From Oricola nitratireducens (GTDB lineage Bacteria > Pseudomonadota > Alphaproteobacteria > Rhizobiales > Rhizobiaceae), in the NCBI RefSeq assembly GCF_014904745.1, contig NZ_JACZCS010000011.1, forward strand, positions 1-64,000: a DNA stretch of 64,000 nt, in the 5' to 3' direction. Position numbers and translations under genes: made by a program. This document shows, piece after piece, positions 25,753-35,205 of this stretch. The notes beneath the pieces are model-generated. The model did no database searches and had not been told where the DNA came from. It saw only the letters and a list, made by a program, of their open reading frames with translations. Numbering within the stretch: position 1 is the first letter of the stretch; each line of letters starts with the position of its first letter.

Positions 25753-28103
25753 TGAACGGAGTCGGCGGGCGGGTGTTGTCCAAACACTTGAAATCATTGG
25801 CAAGCAGCCTCGCCATCGGGGCCGTCGTCGCCAGTATGGCCGGCTCGCCGCAGGCGCTCGCCCAGACGAATGACTCCATTGCCGGCCTGACCGAAGTCCA
25901 GTCCGATGCGCCGCTGCTGCTGCAGGCCGACGAACTCGTCTACGACAATGACCGGCGGACGGTCGCCGCGGTCGGCGGCGTGCAGGTCGATTACGGCGGC
26001 ACGCGCATGGTCGCCGACCGCCTCGTCTACAACCAGAAGACCAACCGCCTCATCGCCATCGGCAATGTCGAAATCGTGCAGCCGGACGGGACCAAGGCCT
26101 TCGCCGACGAATTCGACGTGACCGACGATTTCCGCGACGGTTTCGTCAACGCGCTCAGGATCGTTACGCCGGAAAAAGCGCGTTTCGCGGCCGAAAGCGC
26201 GGTGCGCGAAAACGGCGAGACGACGACCTTCAACAATGGCATCTACACGGCTTGCGAACCCTGCCGTGAACATCCCGAAAAGCCGCCGATCTGGCAAATC
26301 AAGGCACAAAGGATCATCTGGAACGGCAAGGAAAAGACGATCCGTTTCGAGCGCGCGTCCTTCGAGTTCCTCGGCATGCCGCTGGCGCGTTTCCCGGTCT
26401 TCACGACCGCCGATCCGACGGTGAAGCGCAAGACCGGTTTCCTGATGCCGAAGGCGCGCTTTTCCGACCAGCTCGGTTTCGGCCTGTCGATCCCCTATTT
26501 CATCGCGCTTGCGCCCAATTACGACGTGACCCTGACTGGCACCGGCCTGACCGAGCAGGGTTTCCTTGGCGAGGCCGAATTCCGCCATCGGCTGTCAAAC
26601 GGCATCTACACGCTGAAAATGGCGGGCATTCACCAGATGACGCCCGATGCCTTTCCGGTCGGCGAACAGGACCGCACCCATGTCGATCGCGGCATGATCG
26701 GTACGACCGGCCATTTCGACATCAATCCGCGTTGGACCTTCGGCTGGAACGTGCTGGCGCAAACCGACAAGAATTTCTCGCGTACCTACGAGATCGTCGG
26801 CTTTTCGGATTACGTGCAGCGCAACGAGTTCTATCTGACCGGCCTCAACGACCGGAACTTCTTCGACCTGCGGGCGATGAAGTACGATGTGCAGGAAGTG
26901 GCGGCCGACGGAACAGGTCGTGATGAGGCCCAGCCCTGGGTCCTGCCCAGCCTCGACTACGAAACGATCGCATCGGAACCCGTCGCCGGCGGCGAACTGG
27001 CCTTCAACGTCAATATGCGCGGCATTTCGCGCGACATGGCCGACATGCGCGGCGTTTTCGGCGATACGAACTTCGCCACACGCGGCCTCGATGGCGAAAA
27101 CGCCCGGTTTACCGCCGAGACCGAATGGAAACGCACCCTCATCGCGCCTGGCGGGCTGGCGGTGACGCCGATCCTGGCGGCGCAAGGCGACGTCAATTAC
27201 ATCAACACCGCAACGACGGGTCCGTTTTCATCGACGGGCGCGGCGCTTGCCACCGATACGACCGCGACGCGCGGCATGGTGACGGCGGGCGTGGAAATGC
27301 GCTGGCCGTTCCTGTTCGCGGCCGCGCATTCGACACATGTGTTCGAGCCGATCGCGCAGGTTTTCGCGCGGCTGAACGAGCCCGCTGCCGGGCTGCTCCC
27401 CAACGAGGATGCGCAGAGTTTCGTTTTCGACACGACGAACCTGTTCGAGCGCGACAAGTTCTCCGGCTATGACCGCATCGAGGGCGGCCACCGCGCCAAT
27501 CTCGGCATTCGCTATACCGGCAGCTTCGACAATGGCTGGTCGCTGTTCGGCGCGTTCGGCCAGTCCTATCATCTGGGCGGCACCAACTCCTTCGCCAGCG
27601 CGGACATGCTGAATGTCGGCGCCGACTCCGGCCTCGAGACCGATGTCTCCGACTTCGTCGGCATGTTCGGCGCATCCTACCAGAATGCCGTCAGCGGCGC
27701 GGTGCGTGCACGCTTCGACGAAAAGACCTTCGAGGTGCGTCGCGCGGAGACCGAGATCGGTTACCGCTCGGATGACCTGTCGGCATCGGGCGGCTACGCC
27801 TTCATTCAGGCGCAACCGACCTACGGCTTCAGTACCGACCGGCACGAGGTGAACGGCCGCGCATCGCTCCGGTTTACCGAATCCTGGCGGATCACGGGCA
27901 ACGCGACCTATGACATCACCAACAAACGGTTGGCACGGAACGGTATCGGTCTGGCTTATGACGACGACTGTTTTGCCTTCGGACTGCTGTTTCAACAGTC
28001 GCGCAGCAGCACCGATGCATTGTCGAATTCGATCGGATTCAGACTTGCGTTTCGCACGCTGGGCGATTTCGGGTCGAGTTCAGCCGAATTCGACGGCTAT
28101 TAG
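25752..28103 (+). CDS. lptD: LPS assembly outer-membrane protein LptD
   Basis: LptD inserts LPS into the outer leaflet together with LptE. The 783-residue product has a signal peptide ending near ALAQT, an N-terminal OstA/LptA-like jellyroll (about residues 55-165), and a C-terminal beta-barrel. Two cysteines lie in a CEPC motif (C168, C171) and one near the C-terminus (C740). In E. coli the N-domain and barrel are joined by disulfides, so this pattern could allow one inter-domain bond. The GTG start overlaps the lptG stop. A surA-like gene follows after 135 bp. Confidence 0.92.
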   Translation: MNGVGGRVLSKHLKSLASSLAIGAVVASMAGSPQALAQTNDSIAGLTEVQSDAPLLLQADELVYDNDRRTVAAVGGVQVDYGGTRMVADRLVYNQKTNRLIAIGNVEIVQPDGTKAFADEFDVTDDFRDGFVNALRIVTPEKARFAAESAVRENGETTTFNNGIYTACEPCREHPEKPPIWQIKAQRIIWNGKEKTIRFERASFEFLGMPLARFPVFTTADPTVKRKTGFLMPKARFSDQLGFGLSIPYFIALAPNYDVTLTGTGLTEQGFLGEAEFRHRLSNGIYTLKMAGIHQMTPDAFPVGEQDRTHVDRGMIGTTGHFDINPRWTFGWNVLAQTDKNFSRTYEIVGFSDYVQRNEFYLTGLNDRNFFDLRAMKYDVQEVAADGTGRDEAQPWVLPSLDYETIASEPVAGGELAFNVNMRGISRDMADMRGVFGDTNFATRGLDGENARFTAETEWKRTLIAPGGLAVTPILAAQGDVNYINTATTGPFSSTGAALATDTTATRGMVTAGVEMRWPFLFAAAHSTHVFEPIAQVFARLNEPAAGLLPNEDAQSFVFDTTNLFERDKFSGYDRIEGGHRANLGIRYTGSFDNGWSLFGAFGQSYHLGGTNSFASADMLNVGADSGLETDVSDFVGMFGASYQNAVSGAVRARFDEKTFEVRRAETEIGYRSDDLSASGGYAFIQAQPTYGFSTDRHEVNGRASLRFTESWRITGNATYDITNKRLARNGIGLAYDDDCFAFGLLFQQSRSSTDALSNSIGFRLAFRTLGDFGSSSAEFDGY

Positions 28104-28238
28104 AGCGATAAGGGCCAAAGCGGAAATGCCGCAGGCTGGCCCAGCGTCACGCTTTCGCCCAAGATATCGGGCAACGCGGGGCACAGGACCGGTCATCCGG
28201 CAACAAACGATACAAGCAGACAACATGGCGGACATGAC

Positions 28239-29192
28239 ATGACGGGCGGGATGTGGACAACAAATTTCAGAGGGCGGATGTTGGCGGTCTGCATGGCGCT
28301 TGCACTCGCCGTACCCGCAGCGATTGTCGCGCCCGCGCCTGCGGCCAACGCTTCCGACATCAAGGTCGTCGTCAACAACCAGGCGGTGACGTCCTACGAC
28401 ATTGCGCGGCGCAAGGCTTTCCTCCAGTTGCAGCGCCGCAAGGGCAATCTCACCGAAGAGGCAACCAAGGAGCTGATCGACGAGGCGCTCAAGCGTGAAG
28501 CCGTCACGCGCGCCGGCTACCGCATCCCGGACAGCCAGGTGAATGCCGCCTATGCGAATTTCGCCAGAAACAACAAGATGTCGGCGAGCCAGCTGACGCA
28601 GATCCTCAACCAGGCCGGCGTGACGCCGAAACACTTCAAGGAATTCATCCGCCTGCAAATCGGATGGAACCAGCTCGTCGCGGCGCAATCGCGCGCGAGC
28701 GGCGGCCTCATGAACGAGCAGGACGCCGTCGCCAAGATGCTGGAGCAAGGCGGCAAGAAGCCGACATCGACAGAATATACGCTACAACAGGTGATATTCG
28801 TGGTGCCGGCATCGCGCCGCGGGGCAGAACTCGCGCGCCGCCGCTCCGAAGCAAACAAAATGCGCGGCCGGGTCGATGGGTGCAAGAACACCATCGAGTT
28901 GGCGACCCAGTTGCGCGACGTGACGGTTCGCGACCTCGGCCGCATCCTTGAATTGCGGCTTCCGGAAACATGGAAAAAGGAAGTCTCGGGCCTGCAGGCC
29001 GGACAGACGACGCGAATAAAGGATACCGACAAAGGTGTGGAATTCCTGATCGTCTGCGATGCCCGCAGTGTGTCCGACGACCGCGTGGCACAGCTGGAAT
29101 TCTCCACCGAGGAGCTCAAGAACGGCAGTGGCGGCAAAGGCGAAGAAATGCTGAAAACGCTGCGCGAAAACGCCCGCATCGAGCGTCGTTGA
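28239..29192 (+). CDS. SurA-N-domain periplasmic chaperone-like protein
   Basis: The 317-residue product has a signal peptide (AVCMALALAVPAAIVAPAPA, cleavage near ANAS). A SurA_N-type helical domain begins DIKVVVNNQAVTSYDIARRK. The following PPIase-like part is divergent (YTLQQVIFVVP). Its place between lptD and pdxA is the SurA position in proteobacterial operons, and SurA assists folding of LptD and other barrels. I leave the symbol blank because the parvulin domain is degenerate. ATG 28239 or 28251 could be the start. Confidence 0.82.
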   Translation: MTGGMWTTNFRGRMLAVCMALALAVPAAIVAPAPAANASDIKVVVNNQAVTSYDIARRKAFLQLQRRKGNLTEEATKELIDEALKREAVTRAGYRIPDSQVNAAYANFARNNKMSASQLTQILNQAGVTPKHFKEFIRLQIGWNQLVAAQSRASGGLMNEQDAVAKMLEQGGKKPTSTEYTLQQVIFVVPASRRGAELARRRSEANKMRGRVDGCKNTIELATQLRDVTVRDLGRILELRLPETWKKEVSGLQAGQTTRIKDTDKGVEFLIVCDARSVSDDRVAQLEFSTEELKNGSGGKGEEMLKTLRENARIERR

Positions 29193-29219
29193 TTTCAGCC
29201 TGAAGGGGCCGGCACGATC

Positions 29220-30245
29220 ATGGCGAACGCCCTTCCCCTCGCGGTCACGATCGGCGACCCGGCCGGCATCGGCCCCGACATCATCCTGGAAAGCTGGCGC
29301 CAGCGCGGCGACTTCGCGCTGCCGGCTTTCTATGTGATCGCCGACACCGAACAGCTGCGCGCCCGCGCCGCGCTTCTGGGGATTGACGCGGCCGTCGCGG
29401 CCTGCACACCGGAAACGGCGGCGGACCTGTTTGAAGATTGCCTGCCCGTCGTGCCGCTTCGCCATTCGTTTTCGGCCGCCACCGGCGCCCCCGACGCGGC
29501 CAACGCGCCCGGCATCATCGAATCGATCGACCGCGCGGTTGCCGATGCCTTCGACGGGCTGGCCGCCGGAATCGTGACCGCGCCGATCGCCAAGAAGCCG
29601 CTTTACGAGGCCGGGTTCGAATATCCCGGCCATACCGAATATCTCGGGGCCCTGGCCGAACGCCGCACCGGGCGGGAGGCCATGCCGGTCATGATGCTCG
29701 CCGGCCCGAAACTGCGCGCGGTGCCCGTCACGATCCATATTCCGCTGTCGAAGGTGTTCTCGGACCTGACAACGCAACTGATCGTCGATACCTGCCGCAT
29801 CGTCGCTCGGGATCTTGCCGCCCGGTTCGGGGTCGCCAATCCGCGCCTCGCGGTGGCGGGGCTCAATCCGCATGCCGGCGAAGGCGGCGCGCTCGGCCAC
29901 GAGGACGCGGACATCGTTCGCCCGGCGGTCGACGAATTGCGCCGCCTCGGCATCGACGCGCGCGGGCCTCTACCCGCCGACACGATGTTCCACGACCGGG
30001 CCCGCGCGACCTACGACGCCGCCATCTGCATGTATCACGACCAGGCGCTGATCCCCGCCAAGGCGCTCGGTTTCGACGACAGCGTGAACGTGACGCTCGG
30101 CCTGCCATTCATCCGCACCTCGCCGGACCACGGCACGGCCTTCGAGATCGCCGGGACCGGCAAGGCCCTGCCCGACAGTTTCATCGCCGCCCTGCGCATG
30201 GCCGCCGAGATGGCGGAACACAGCCGACGGGCCAAAGCCACGTGA
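29220..30245 (+). CDS. pdxA: 4-hydroxythreonine-4-phosphate dehydrogenase
   Basis: PdxA oxidises 4-phosphohydroxy-L-threonine in the DXP-dependent pyridoxal-phosphate pathway. The 341-residue protein starts with [16 protein letters not shown]. It contains the metal-binding histidines in [17 protein letters not shown] and [10 protein letters not shown], and ends with the [14 protein letters not shown] substrate loop. The rsmA GTG overlaps its stop codon. The lptD-surA-pdxA-rsmA order is a classic proteobacterial operon. Confidence 0.96.
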   Translation: MANALPLAVTIGDPAGIGPDIILESWRQRGDFALPAFYVIADTEQLRARAALLGIDAAVAACTPETAADLFEDCLPVVPLRHSFSAATGAPDAANAPGIIESIDRAVADAFDGLAAGIVTAPIAKKPLYEAGFEYPGHTEYLGALAERRTGREAMPVMMLAGPKLRAVPVTIHIPLSKVFSDLTTQLIVDTCRIVARDLAARFGVANPRLAVAGLNPHAGEGGALGHEDADIVRPAVDELRRLGIDARGPLPADTMFHDRARATYDAAICMYHDQALIPAKALGFDDSVNVTLGLPFIRTSPDHGTAFEIAGTGKALPDSFIAALRMAAEMAEHSRRAKAT

Positions 30246-31102
30246 CGGACGACAGCGCCGAAAAGACCGCCATCGACGGATTGCCGCCGCTACGCGCGGT
30301 GATCGAGAAGCACGGCCTCGCCACTAAAAAGGCACTCGGCCAGAACTTCCTGCTCGATCTCAACCTGACCGGCCGGATTGCCCGCGCCGCTGGCGATCTC
30401 GGCGCATGCACCGTGATTGAGGTCGGTCCCGGCCCGGGCGGATTGACGCGGGCGCTGCTGATGCATGGCGCAAAGAAAGTCATCGTCATCGAGCGCGACG
30501 CGCGCTGCCTGCCGGCGCTGGCGGAGATCGGCGCATATTATCCCGGGCGTCTCGACATCATCGAAGGCGATGCGCTGAAGACGGATTTCGCGGCGCTTGC
30601 CGGCGGGGAGCCGGTCAAGATCGTCGCCAACCTGCCCTACAATGTCGGCACGCAATTGCTGGTCAACTGGCTCGAAGCCAACCCTTGGCCGCCCTATTAC
30701 CAGTCGCTGACGCTGATGTTCCAGCGCGAGGTGGCCGAACGGATCGTCGCCGCGCCCGGAGACGGCGCCTATGGCCGGCTGGGGGTGCTCGCCGGCTGGC
30801 GCACGGTCGCGCGGATCCAGTTCGACGTGCCGCCGCAGGCCTTCTGGCCGCCGCCGAAGGTCACGTCCTCCGTGATTCATATCGAACCACGCGCCGAACC
30901 GATCTCCGTGGACGGAAAACGGCTTTCGCTGGTGACCCAGCACGCCTTCGGCCAGCGCCGCAAGATGCTGCGCCAGAGCCTGAAACCGCTGGGCGGCCAG
31001 GCACTTCTAGACGCCGCCGGCATCGATGGCGCGCGGCGCGCAGAAACGCTTTCGATCGAGGAATTCTGCCGGCTGGCAAACGCCCGGCCCGCAGCCGGCT
31101 GA
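30242..31102 (+). CDS. rsmA: 16S rRNA dimethyladenosine transferase RsmA (KsgA)
   Basis: RsmA dimethylates two adjacent adenines in the 3'-terminal helix of 16S rRNA, a late checkpoint in 30S assembly. Visible motifs are [10 protein letters not shown], the SAM-binding [16 protein letters not shown], and the catalytic NLPYN. The GTG at 30242 overlaps the pdxA stop by four bases and gives the normal length of 286 residues; the longer open frame reads through pdxA out of frame and is a shadow. A strong hairpin follows. Confidence 0.95.
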   Translation: MTDDSAEKTAIDGLPPLRAVIEKHGLATKKALGQNFLLDLNLTGRIARAAGDLGACTVIEVGPGPGGLTRALLMHGAKKVIVIERDARCLPALAEIGAYYPGRLDIIEGDALKTDFAALAGGEPVKIVANLPYNVGTQLLVNWLEANPWPPYYQSLTLMFQREVAERIVAAPGDGAYGRLGVLAGWRTVARIQFDVPPQAFWPPPKVTSSVIHIEPRAEPISVDGKRLSLVTQHAFGQRRKMLRQSLKPLGGQALLDAAGIDGARRAETLSIEEFCRLANARPAAG

Positions 31103-31135
31103 GCGGGAGGCAGACAACGCAAGGCCAGACATGGA

Positions 31136-31168
31136 AAAGCGGAGGTCCGAGGGGAAGACCTCCGCTTT
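31136..31168. terminator. Bidirectional terminator between rsmA and the DUF1344 gene
   Basis: AAAGCGGAGGTC and its complement GACCTCCGCTTT form a 12-bp perfect stem with a 9-nt loop, flanked by an A-run and a short T-run. It separates two convergent transcripts. Confidence 0.8.
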
Positions 31169-31187
31169 CTGATGAAGGGAAACCGCG

Positions 31188-31445
31188 TCAGTTCAGCATT
31201 TTCACCGCGCTGGCGGCATGTTTGCCCTTCATCATGGACCACGTGATCTGAACCTTCTTGCCGTCTTTCAGGCCCGGGTTCTTGAAGCCATTCGGCAACG
31301 TGTAGACTGTCCCGTTGTCGAGCGTGATTGTATCCGCCTTCAAATCGAACGACTTTATCTTGCCGCTAACGTGGTCGGCGGCCATGGCCATGGACGACGT
31401 CAGTACAACGGCCGCGACAGCGGTCGGGACAATAAGATTGCGCAT
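31188..31445 (-). CDS. DUF1344 small periplasmic protein
   Basis: The 85-residue product has a signal peptide (MRNLIVPTAVAAVVLTSS, cleavage near AMAAD). A short beta-rich domain follows, including GKIKSFDLKADTITLDNG and YTLPNGFKNPGLKDG, which I recognise as DUF1344, common in Hyphomicrobiales and of unknown function. The ATG at 31445 is used although the frame stays open far upstream. The 257-bp region upstream (31446-31702) is comparatively AT-rich in places and probably holds its promoter; I see no gene in it. Confidence 0.85.
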   Translation of the reverse strand: MRNLIVPTAVAAVVLTSSMAMAADHVSGKIKSFDLKADTITLDNGTVYTLPNGFKNPGLKDGKKVQITWSMMKGKHAASAVKMLN

Positions 31446-31702
31446 TTCAGCACTCCTGATGGATTGACGGCCTGCCCTCCTGATTGGCAGGTCCGCTACG
31501 AAACCGTCCGGACCGGCCGTTGTTGCGCTGCCCTTGCGGGTGTCGGCGGCCTGCCCCGGTTCCGGGCTGGAATGTGCCTCGCGGAGGTGCTGCTTACAAT
31601 TTACAAAAAGGTATTTTTTCGAGGGCTTTACACGCCACATTTTGCCGCCGTAGCGCCGGATTTTTTCCAGAATCCGGACGGCACAACCGGGGTGCGGATC
31701 GA

Positions 31703-32164
31703 CTATCCGCGACCGCGATAGGGCGCGACGCCCTGATCCGGTGCCCAGACGCCGTCGGGCAGCGTGCCGTACTGCCAGAACACGTCGATCGGAATGCCGC
31801 CACGCGGATACCAATAGCCGCCGATCCGGAACCAGCGCGGTTCGAGCAGGTCGACAAGCCGCTTGCCGATGTGGACCGTGCAATCCTCGTGGAACGCGCC
31901 GTGGTTGCGGAACGAGGTCAGAAACAGTTTCAGCGACTTCGATTCGACCAGCCACTGGTCCGGTACATAATCGATGACGAGATGGGCGAAGTCCGGCTGG
32001 CCGGTCACCGGGCAGATCGAGGTGAATTCCGGCACGGTGAAGCGCGCGACATAGTTCGTGTCGGGATGCGGATTGGGCACGCGCTCCAGCTCGGCTTTCT
32101 CCGGCGATTCCGGGATACCGACGGACTGGCCGAGCTGCGACAGGTGCTGGTCTTCGTGAGCCAT
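31703..32164 (-). CDS. queF: NADPH-dependent 7-cyano-7-deazaguanine reductase
   Basis: QueF reduces the nitrile preQ0 to preQ1 in queuosine tRNA modification. It is the short (YkvM-type) subfamily at 153 residues. The nucleophilic cysteine is C51 in [13 protein letters not shown], with the catalytic Asp D58 just after it, and the [22 protein letters not shown] motif that binds NADPH and substrate is intact. No other queuosine gene is in the window. It lies downstream of gmk on the same strand, 68 bp away. Confidence 0.95.
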   Translation of the reverse strand: MAHEDQHLSQLGQSVGIPESPEKAELERVPNPHPDTNYVARFTVPEFTSICPVTGQPDFAHLVIDYVPDQWLVESKSLKLFLTSFRNHGAFHEDCTVHIGKRLVDLLEPRWFRIGGYWYPRGGIPIDVFWQYGTLPDGVWAPDQGVAPYRGRG

Positions 32165-32232
32165 GGCGATTTCCTCGCGTTGCGTCTCCCTGCGTCCGGC
32201 AATCGCCCCCGGAACGTTCCGGCCTATGGCGC

Positions 32233-32901
32233 CTAGATATCTTCTTCCAGGAGGCCGGTGACGAAATCGAACAGGCCCGGCCGGCGGTCGCGCCTGAGCC
32301 GCTCTGCCTTCACGATCGCCAGAACGGCATCATAGGCGCGGTCGAGATCATCGTTGACGATAACATAGTCGTAGGAGCGCCATTGCTCGATCTCTGCGGC
32401 GGCGTTCTTGAGCCGCTTGGCGATGGTTTCCTCATTGTCCTCGGCGCGGCGGTGCAGGCGCACCTTCAGTTCCGCCATGGAGGGCGGCAGGATGAAGATC
32501 GAAACCACGTCCGTGCGCATCTTCTCGGCAAGCTGGTGGGCGCCCTGCCAGTCGATGTCGAACAGAATGTCCCTGCCTTCGGCCATGGCGCGCTCAACGG
32601 GCTCGCGCGGCGATCCGTAGAAATTGCCGTGCACTTCGGCCCATTCGAGCAGGTCGTCGCTGTCGCGCAGCCGTTCGAATTCGCGCTGGCTGAGGAAATG
32701 ATAATGGACGCCGTCGATCTCGCTGGCGCGGCGCGCGCGCGTCGTCACGCTGACGGAAAGCTCCAGCCCGTTGTCGGTCTCAAGCAGGTTGCGCGCGATG
32801 GTCGACTTGCCGGCGCCGGACGGCGAGGACAGCACGAGCATCAGCCCGCGGCGCTGGATCCGGTCGGAAGCAAGGGTCGGGTTCTTCTTGTCGGTCGTCA
32901 T
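32233..32901 (-). CDS. gmk: Guanylate kinase
   Basis: Gmk phosphorylates GMP to GDP. The P-loop is [13 protein letters not shown] (about residues 25-37), followed by the GMP-binding [18 protein letters not shown] and the FDIDWQGA segment. Length (222 residues) is normal. It closes the leftward fabD-fabG-acpP-fabF-mltG-yicC-gmk series, 7 bp behind the yicC-like gene. Confidence 0.96.
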   Translation of the reverse strand: MTTDKKNPTLASDRIQRRGLMLVLSSPSGAGKSTIARNLLETDNGLELSVSVTTRARRASEIDGVHYHFLSQREFERLRDSDDLLEWAEVHGNFYGSPREPVERAMAEGRDILFDIDWQGAHQLAEKMRTDVVSIFILPPSMAELKVRLHRRAEDNEETIAKRLKNAAAEIEQWRSYDYVIVNDDLDRAYDAVLAIVKAERLRRDRRPGLFDFVTGLLEEDI

Positions 32902-32908
32902 GGCGCGC

Positions 32909-33796
32909 CTATTGGAGGTTCTGGACCTGCTCGCGGAACTGGTCGATCACGGCCTTCATGTCGAGACCGGTCGCCGTCAGCGCCGCGGACGCCGATTTCG
33001 AGCAGATGGTGTTGGTTTCGCGATTGAATTCCTGCGCGAGGAAGTCGAGCTTGCGGCCGACCGGGCCGCCGTCGCGCAGCATGGCACGCGCCGAATCGAC
33101 ATGCGCCTTGAGGCGGTCGATCTCCTCGCGGATATCGGCCTTGGTGGCAAGAAGGGCCGCCTCGGCGTGAAGGCGCGCCTCGTCGAACGAGGACGACCCG
33201 TCGAGAAGCGCCGCGACCTGTTCCTTCAGCCGCGCGCCGATGGCTGCGGGCTGGCTGGCCGGATCGGTTTCGGCCTTTTGCGTCAGCGCCGCGATCGTTT
33301 CCACATGCGACGACAGGATCGTGCGCAGCGCCTCGCCTTCCTGGCGTCTGGCCGCGACAAGCGCGGCGAGCGCATCGCCGATCGTGCCAAGACAGGCCTC
33401 ACCGGCGGTCTCCATGTCGAGGTGGCCCTCCGGATCGTCGGACATGACGACGCCGCGCACAGCGAGCAGCCCGTCGGTGGAGGGCGGTGCCACGCCGCTT
33501 TCGCGCGCCAGCCGTGTGGCGGCGTCCGCAAGCGCGCGGAACCGCGCCTCGTCGATCGCCGCGGCTGCGCTTTCGGCGGCCGATTTCACCGACAATGTAA
33601 TCTGGATGCTTCCGCGCGCGAGGTGCTCGCCGACCAGCTTCTTGACCGCCGGTTCGAGCGCTTCCATCCCGGCCGGCACGCGCAGGCGCACGTCGAGGCC
33701 CTTGTTGTTGACGGAACGGATATCGCAGTTCACTTCGAGACCGGCAACGCTGCGCGCTGCACTGGCGAAACCGGTCATGCTTTGCACTGCCGTCAT
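32909..33796 (-). CDS. YicC family endoribonuclease-like protein
   Basis: The 295-residue protein matches YicC over its length: the start SMTGFASAA and [14 protein letters not shown] in the N-terminal domain, and the C-terminal DUF1732 segment ending [22 protein letters not shown]. In E. coli YicC has been connected to RNA cleavage and sRNA turnover. The yicC-gmk order is widely conserved, and here the genes are 7 bp apart. Confidence 0.93.
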   Translation of the reverse strand: MTAVQSMTGFASAARSVAGLEVNCDIRSVNNKGLDVRLRVPAGMEALEPAVKKLVGEHLARGSIQITLSVKSAAESAAAAIDEARFRALADAATRLARESGVAPPSTDGLLAVRGVVMSDDPEGHLDMETAGEACLGTIGDALAALVAARRQEGEALRTILSSHVETIAALTQKAETDPASQPAAIGARLKEQVAALLDGSSSFDEARLHAEAALLATKADIREEIDRLKAHVDSARAMLRDGGPVGRKLDFLAQEFNRETNTICSKSASAALTATGLDMKAVIDQFREQVQNLQ

Positions 33797-33820
33797 GTAT
33801 GCCCCCCGAACATCCGCGCG

Positions 33821-35053
33821 TCAGTTCCCGGCCGGCTGTTCCGCGGCGCCGTCCTCGCCCGTCTTTGCCGCTTCCTCGGCAGCCTTCGCGGCTTCCTCGG
33901 CACGCTGCTTTTCGACCTCGCGCCAACGCCGCACATTGTCGTTGTGCTCTTCAAGCGTCTTCGAGAAAACGTGCCCGCCGGTTCCGTCGGCGACGAAATA
34001 GAGATCGTCGGTGACCGACGGATTGGCAACCGCCTCGAGCGCCGCGCGGCCGGGAATGGCGATCGGACCGGGTGGAAGCCCGGTTATCTGGTATGTGTTG
34101 TAGGGCGTCGGCTTGTCGAGGTCGGAACGGTAGATCGGCCGGTCCGCCGGTTTGCCGTCGCCGCCGAACAATCCGTAGATGATCGTCGGATCGGATTGCA
34201 GCTTCATGCCCTTCTTCAGCCGGTTGATGAAGACGCCGGCAACGCGCGAACGCTCGTTCGGAACGCCGGTTTCCTTCTCGACGATGGAGGCGAGCGTGAC
34301 GAACTCGTTTATGTCCTTCAACGGCAGACCGAGGCTGCGGTTCGCCCATATTTCCTCGACCATCGCGCGCTGTTGCGCCGCCATGGCTTCAATGATCTCG
34401 GTGCGGGAAGTGCCCCGGGAGAATTTCTGCGTATCGGCGGCCAGCATGCCTTCAGGCGGCACTTCCGACGGCATGTCGCCGGTCAGGAACTCGTTCGCTG
34501 CGATGCGCTTGAGGGCCTGCGTCACGGTCATCCCTTCGACAATGGTCAACGGATGCAGGATCGATCGGCCGGAAACGAGAATGTCCATGATATCCTTCAT
34601 GGAGGCATTCGCCTTGAACTCGTACTCGCCGGCTTTCAAGTCATTCTCATGGCCGTAGACGCGCACGCCGGCTTCGAAGATGCGGGCATTGGTGATGATG
34701 CCGCGGCTCTCAAGGCTGAGCGCGATCTGGCCGATGCTCGATCCCGGACGCACGTTCTGGGTGACGGCAATCGCCATCGGTCCCGGCTCCTCGAAGCGGG
34801 TCTTGCCGTAATAGACCGCGCCGCCGACGGCGATCATCGAGAGAATGACCAGCGTCAGGAGGAAATTGAAAAACACGACCACCTGGCTGCGCGCGGCCCT
34901 GGCGCGACGGCGCGGCGGCGGGCCGACGGCCGCCTCGGTGCGCAGCGCCTGGCGCGGAGACTGCGGAATCAGGCGCTCGACACGCGACGCGCGGGACTTA
35001 CCAGCACTGTCCTGAGATGATGGCCTACGTCCAAAATGGTGCTCGGTGCTCAC
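33821..35053 (-). CDS. mltG: Endolytic peptidoglycan transglycosylase MltG
   Basis: MltG cuts nascent glycan strands and sets their length. With the GTG at 35053 the protein has 410 residues: a basic cytoplasmic tail, one membrane helix (about 57-80), a LysM-like domain and the YceG catalytic domain. The catalytic glutamate lies in ASIVEKETG (about 255-263), and TGLPPGPIAIPG is conserved. The C-terminal tail is Ala/Glu-rich. The frame remains open to an ATG at 35086; the GTG is preferred for its upstream AGGG, with moderate certainty. It sits between fabF and yicC. Confidence 0.92.
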   Translation of the reverse strand: MSTEHHFGRRPSSQDSAGKSRASRVERLIPQSPRQALRTEAAVGPPPRRRARAARSQVVVFFNFLLTLVILSMIAVGGAVYYGKTRFEEPGPMAIAVTQNVRPGSSIGQIALSLESRGIITNARIFEAGVRVYGHENDLKAGEYEFKANASMKDIMDILVSGRSILHPLTIVEGMTVTQALKRIAANEFLTGDMPSEVPPEGMLAADTQKFSRGTSRTEIIEAMAAQQRAMVEEIWANRSLGLPLKDINEFVTLASIVEKETGVPNERSRVAGVFINRLKKGMKLQSDPTIIYGLFGGDGKPADRPIYRSDLDKPTPYNTYQITGLPPGPIAIPGRAALEAVANPSVTDDLYFVADGTGGHVFSKTLEEHNDNVRRWREVEKQRAEEAAKAAEEAAKTGEDGAAEQPAGN

Positions 35054-35205
35054 ATCGAAACCCTGTTTTCGGTGTCCGGTTCGCACGCAAATGCGCGAAA
35101 ATCGGGCATGTCAGCCATATACCGGTTTTCCGGTCCGGCAGGAAAGCCGCATGCCGGAAGCGGATACCGTTGAGAAAAGATTATGGCGAAACCTTGCAGC
35201 CGGAA

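Noticed and set aside
32771-35020. A 749-codon plus-strand frame
   Set aside because: It is antisense to gmk, yicC and mltG, whose products are unmistakable. Treated as a shadow.
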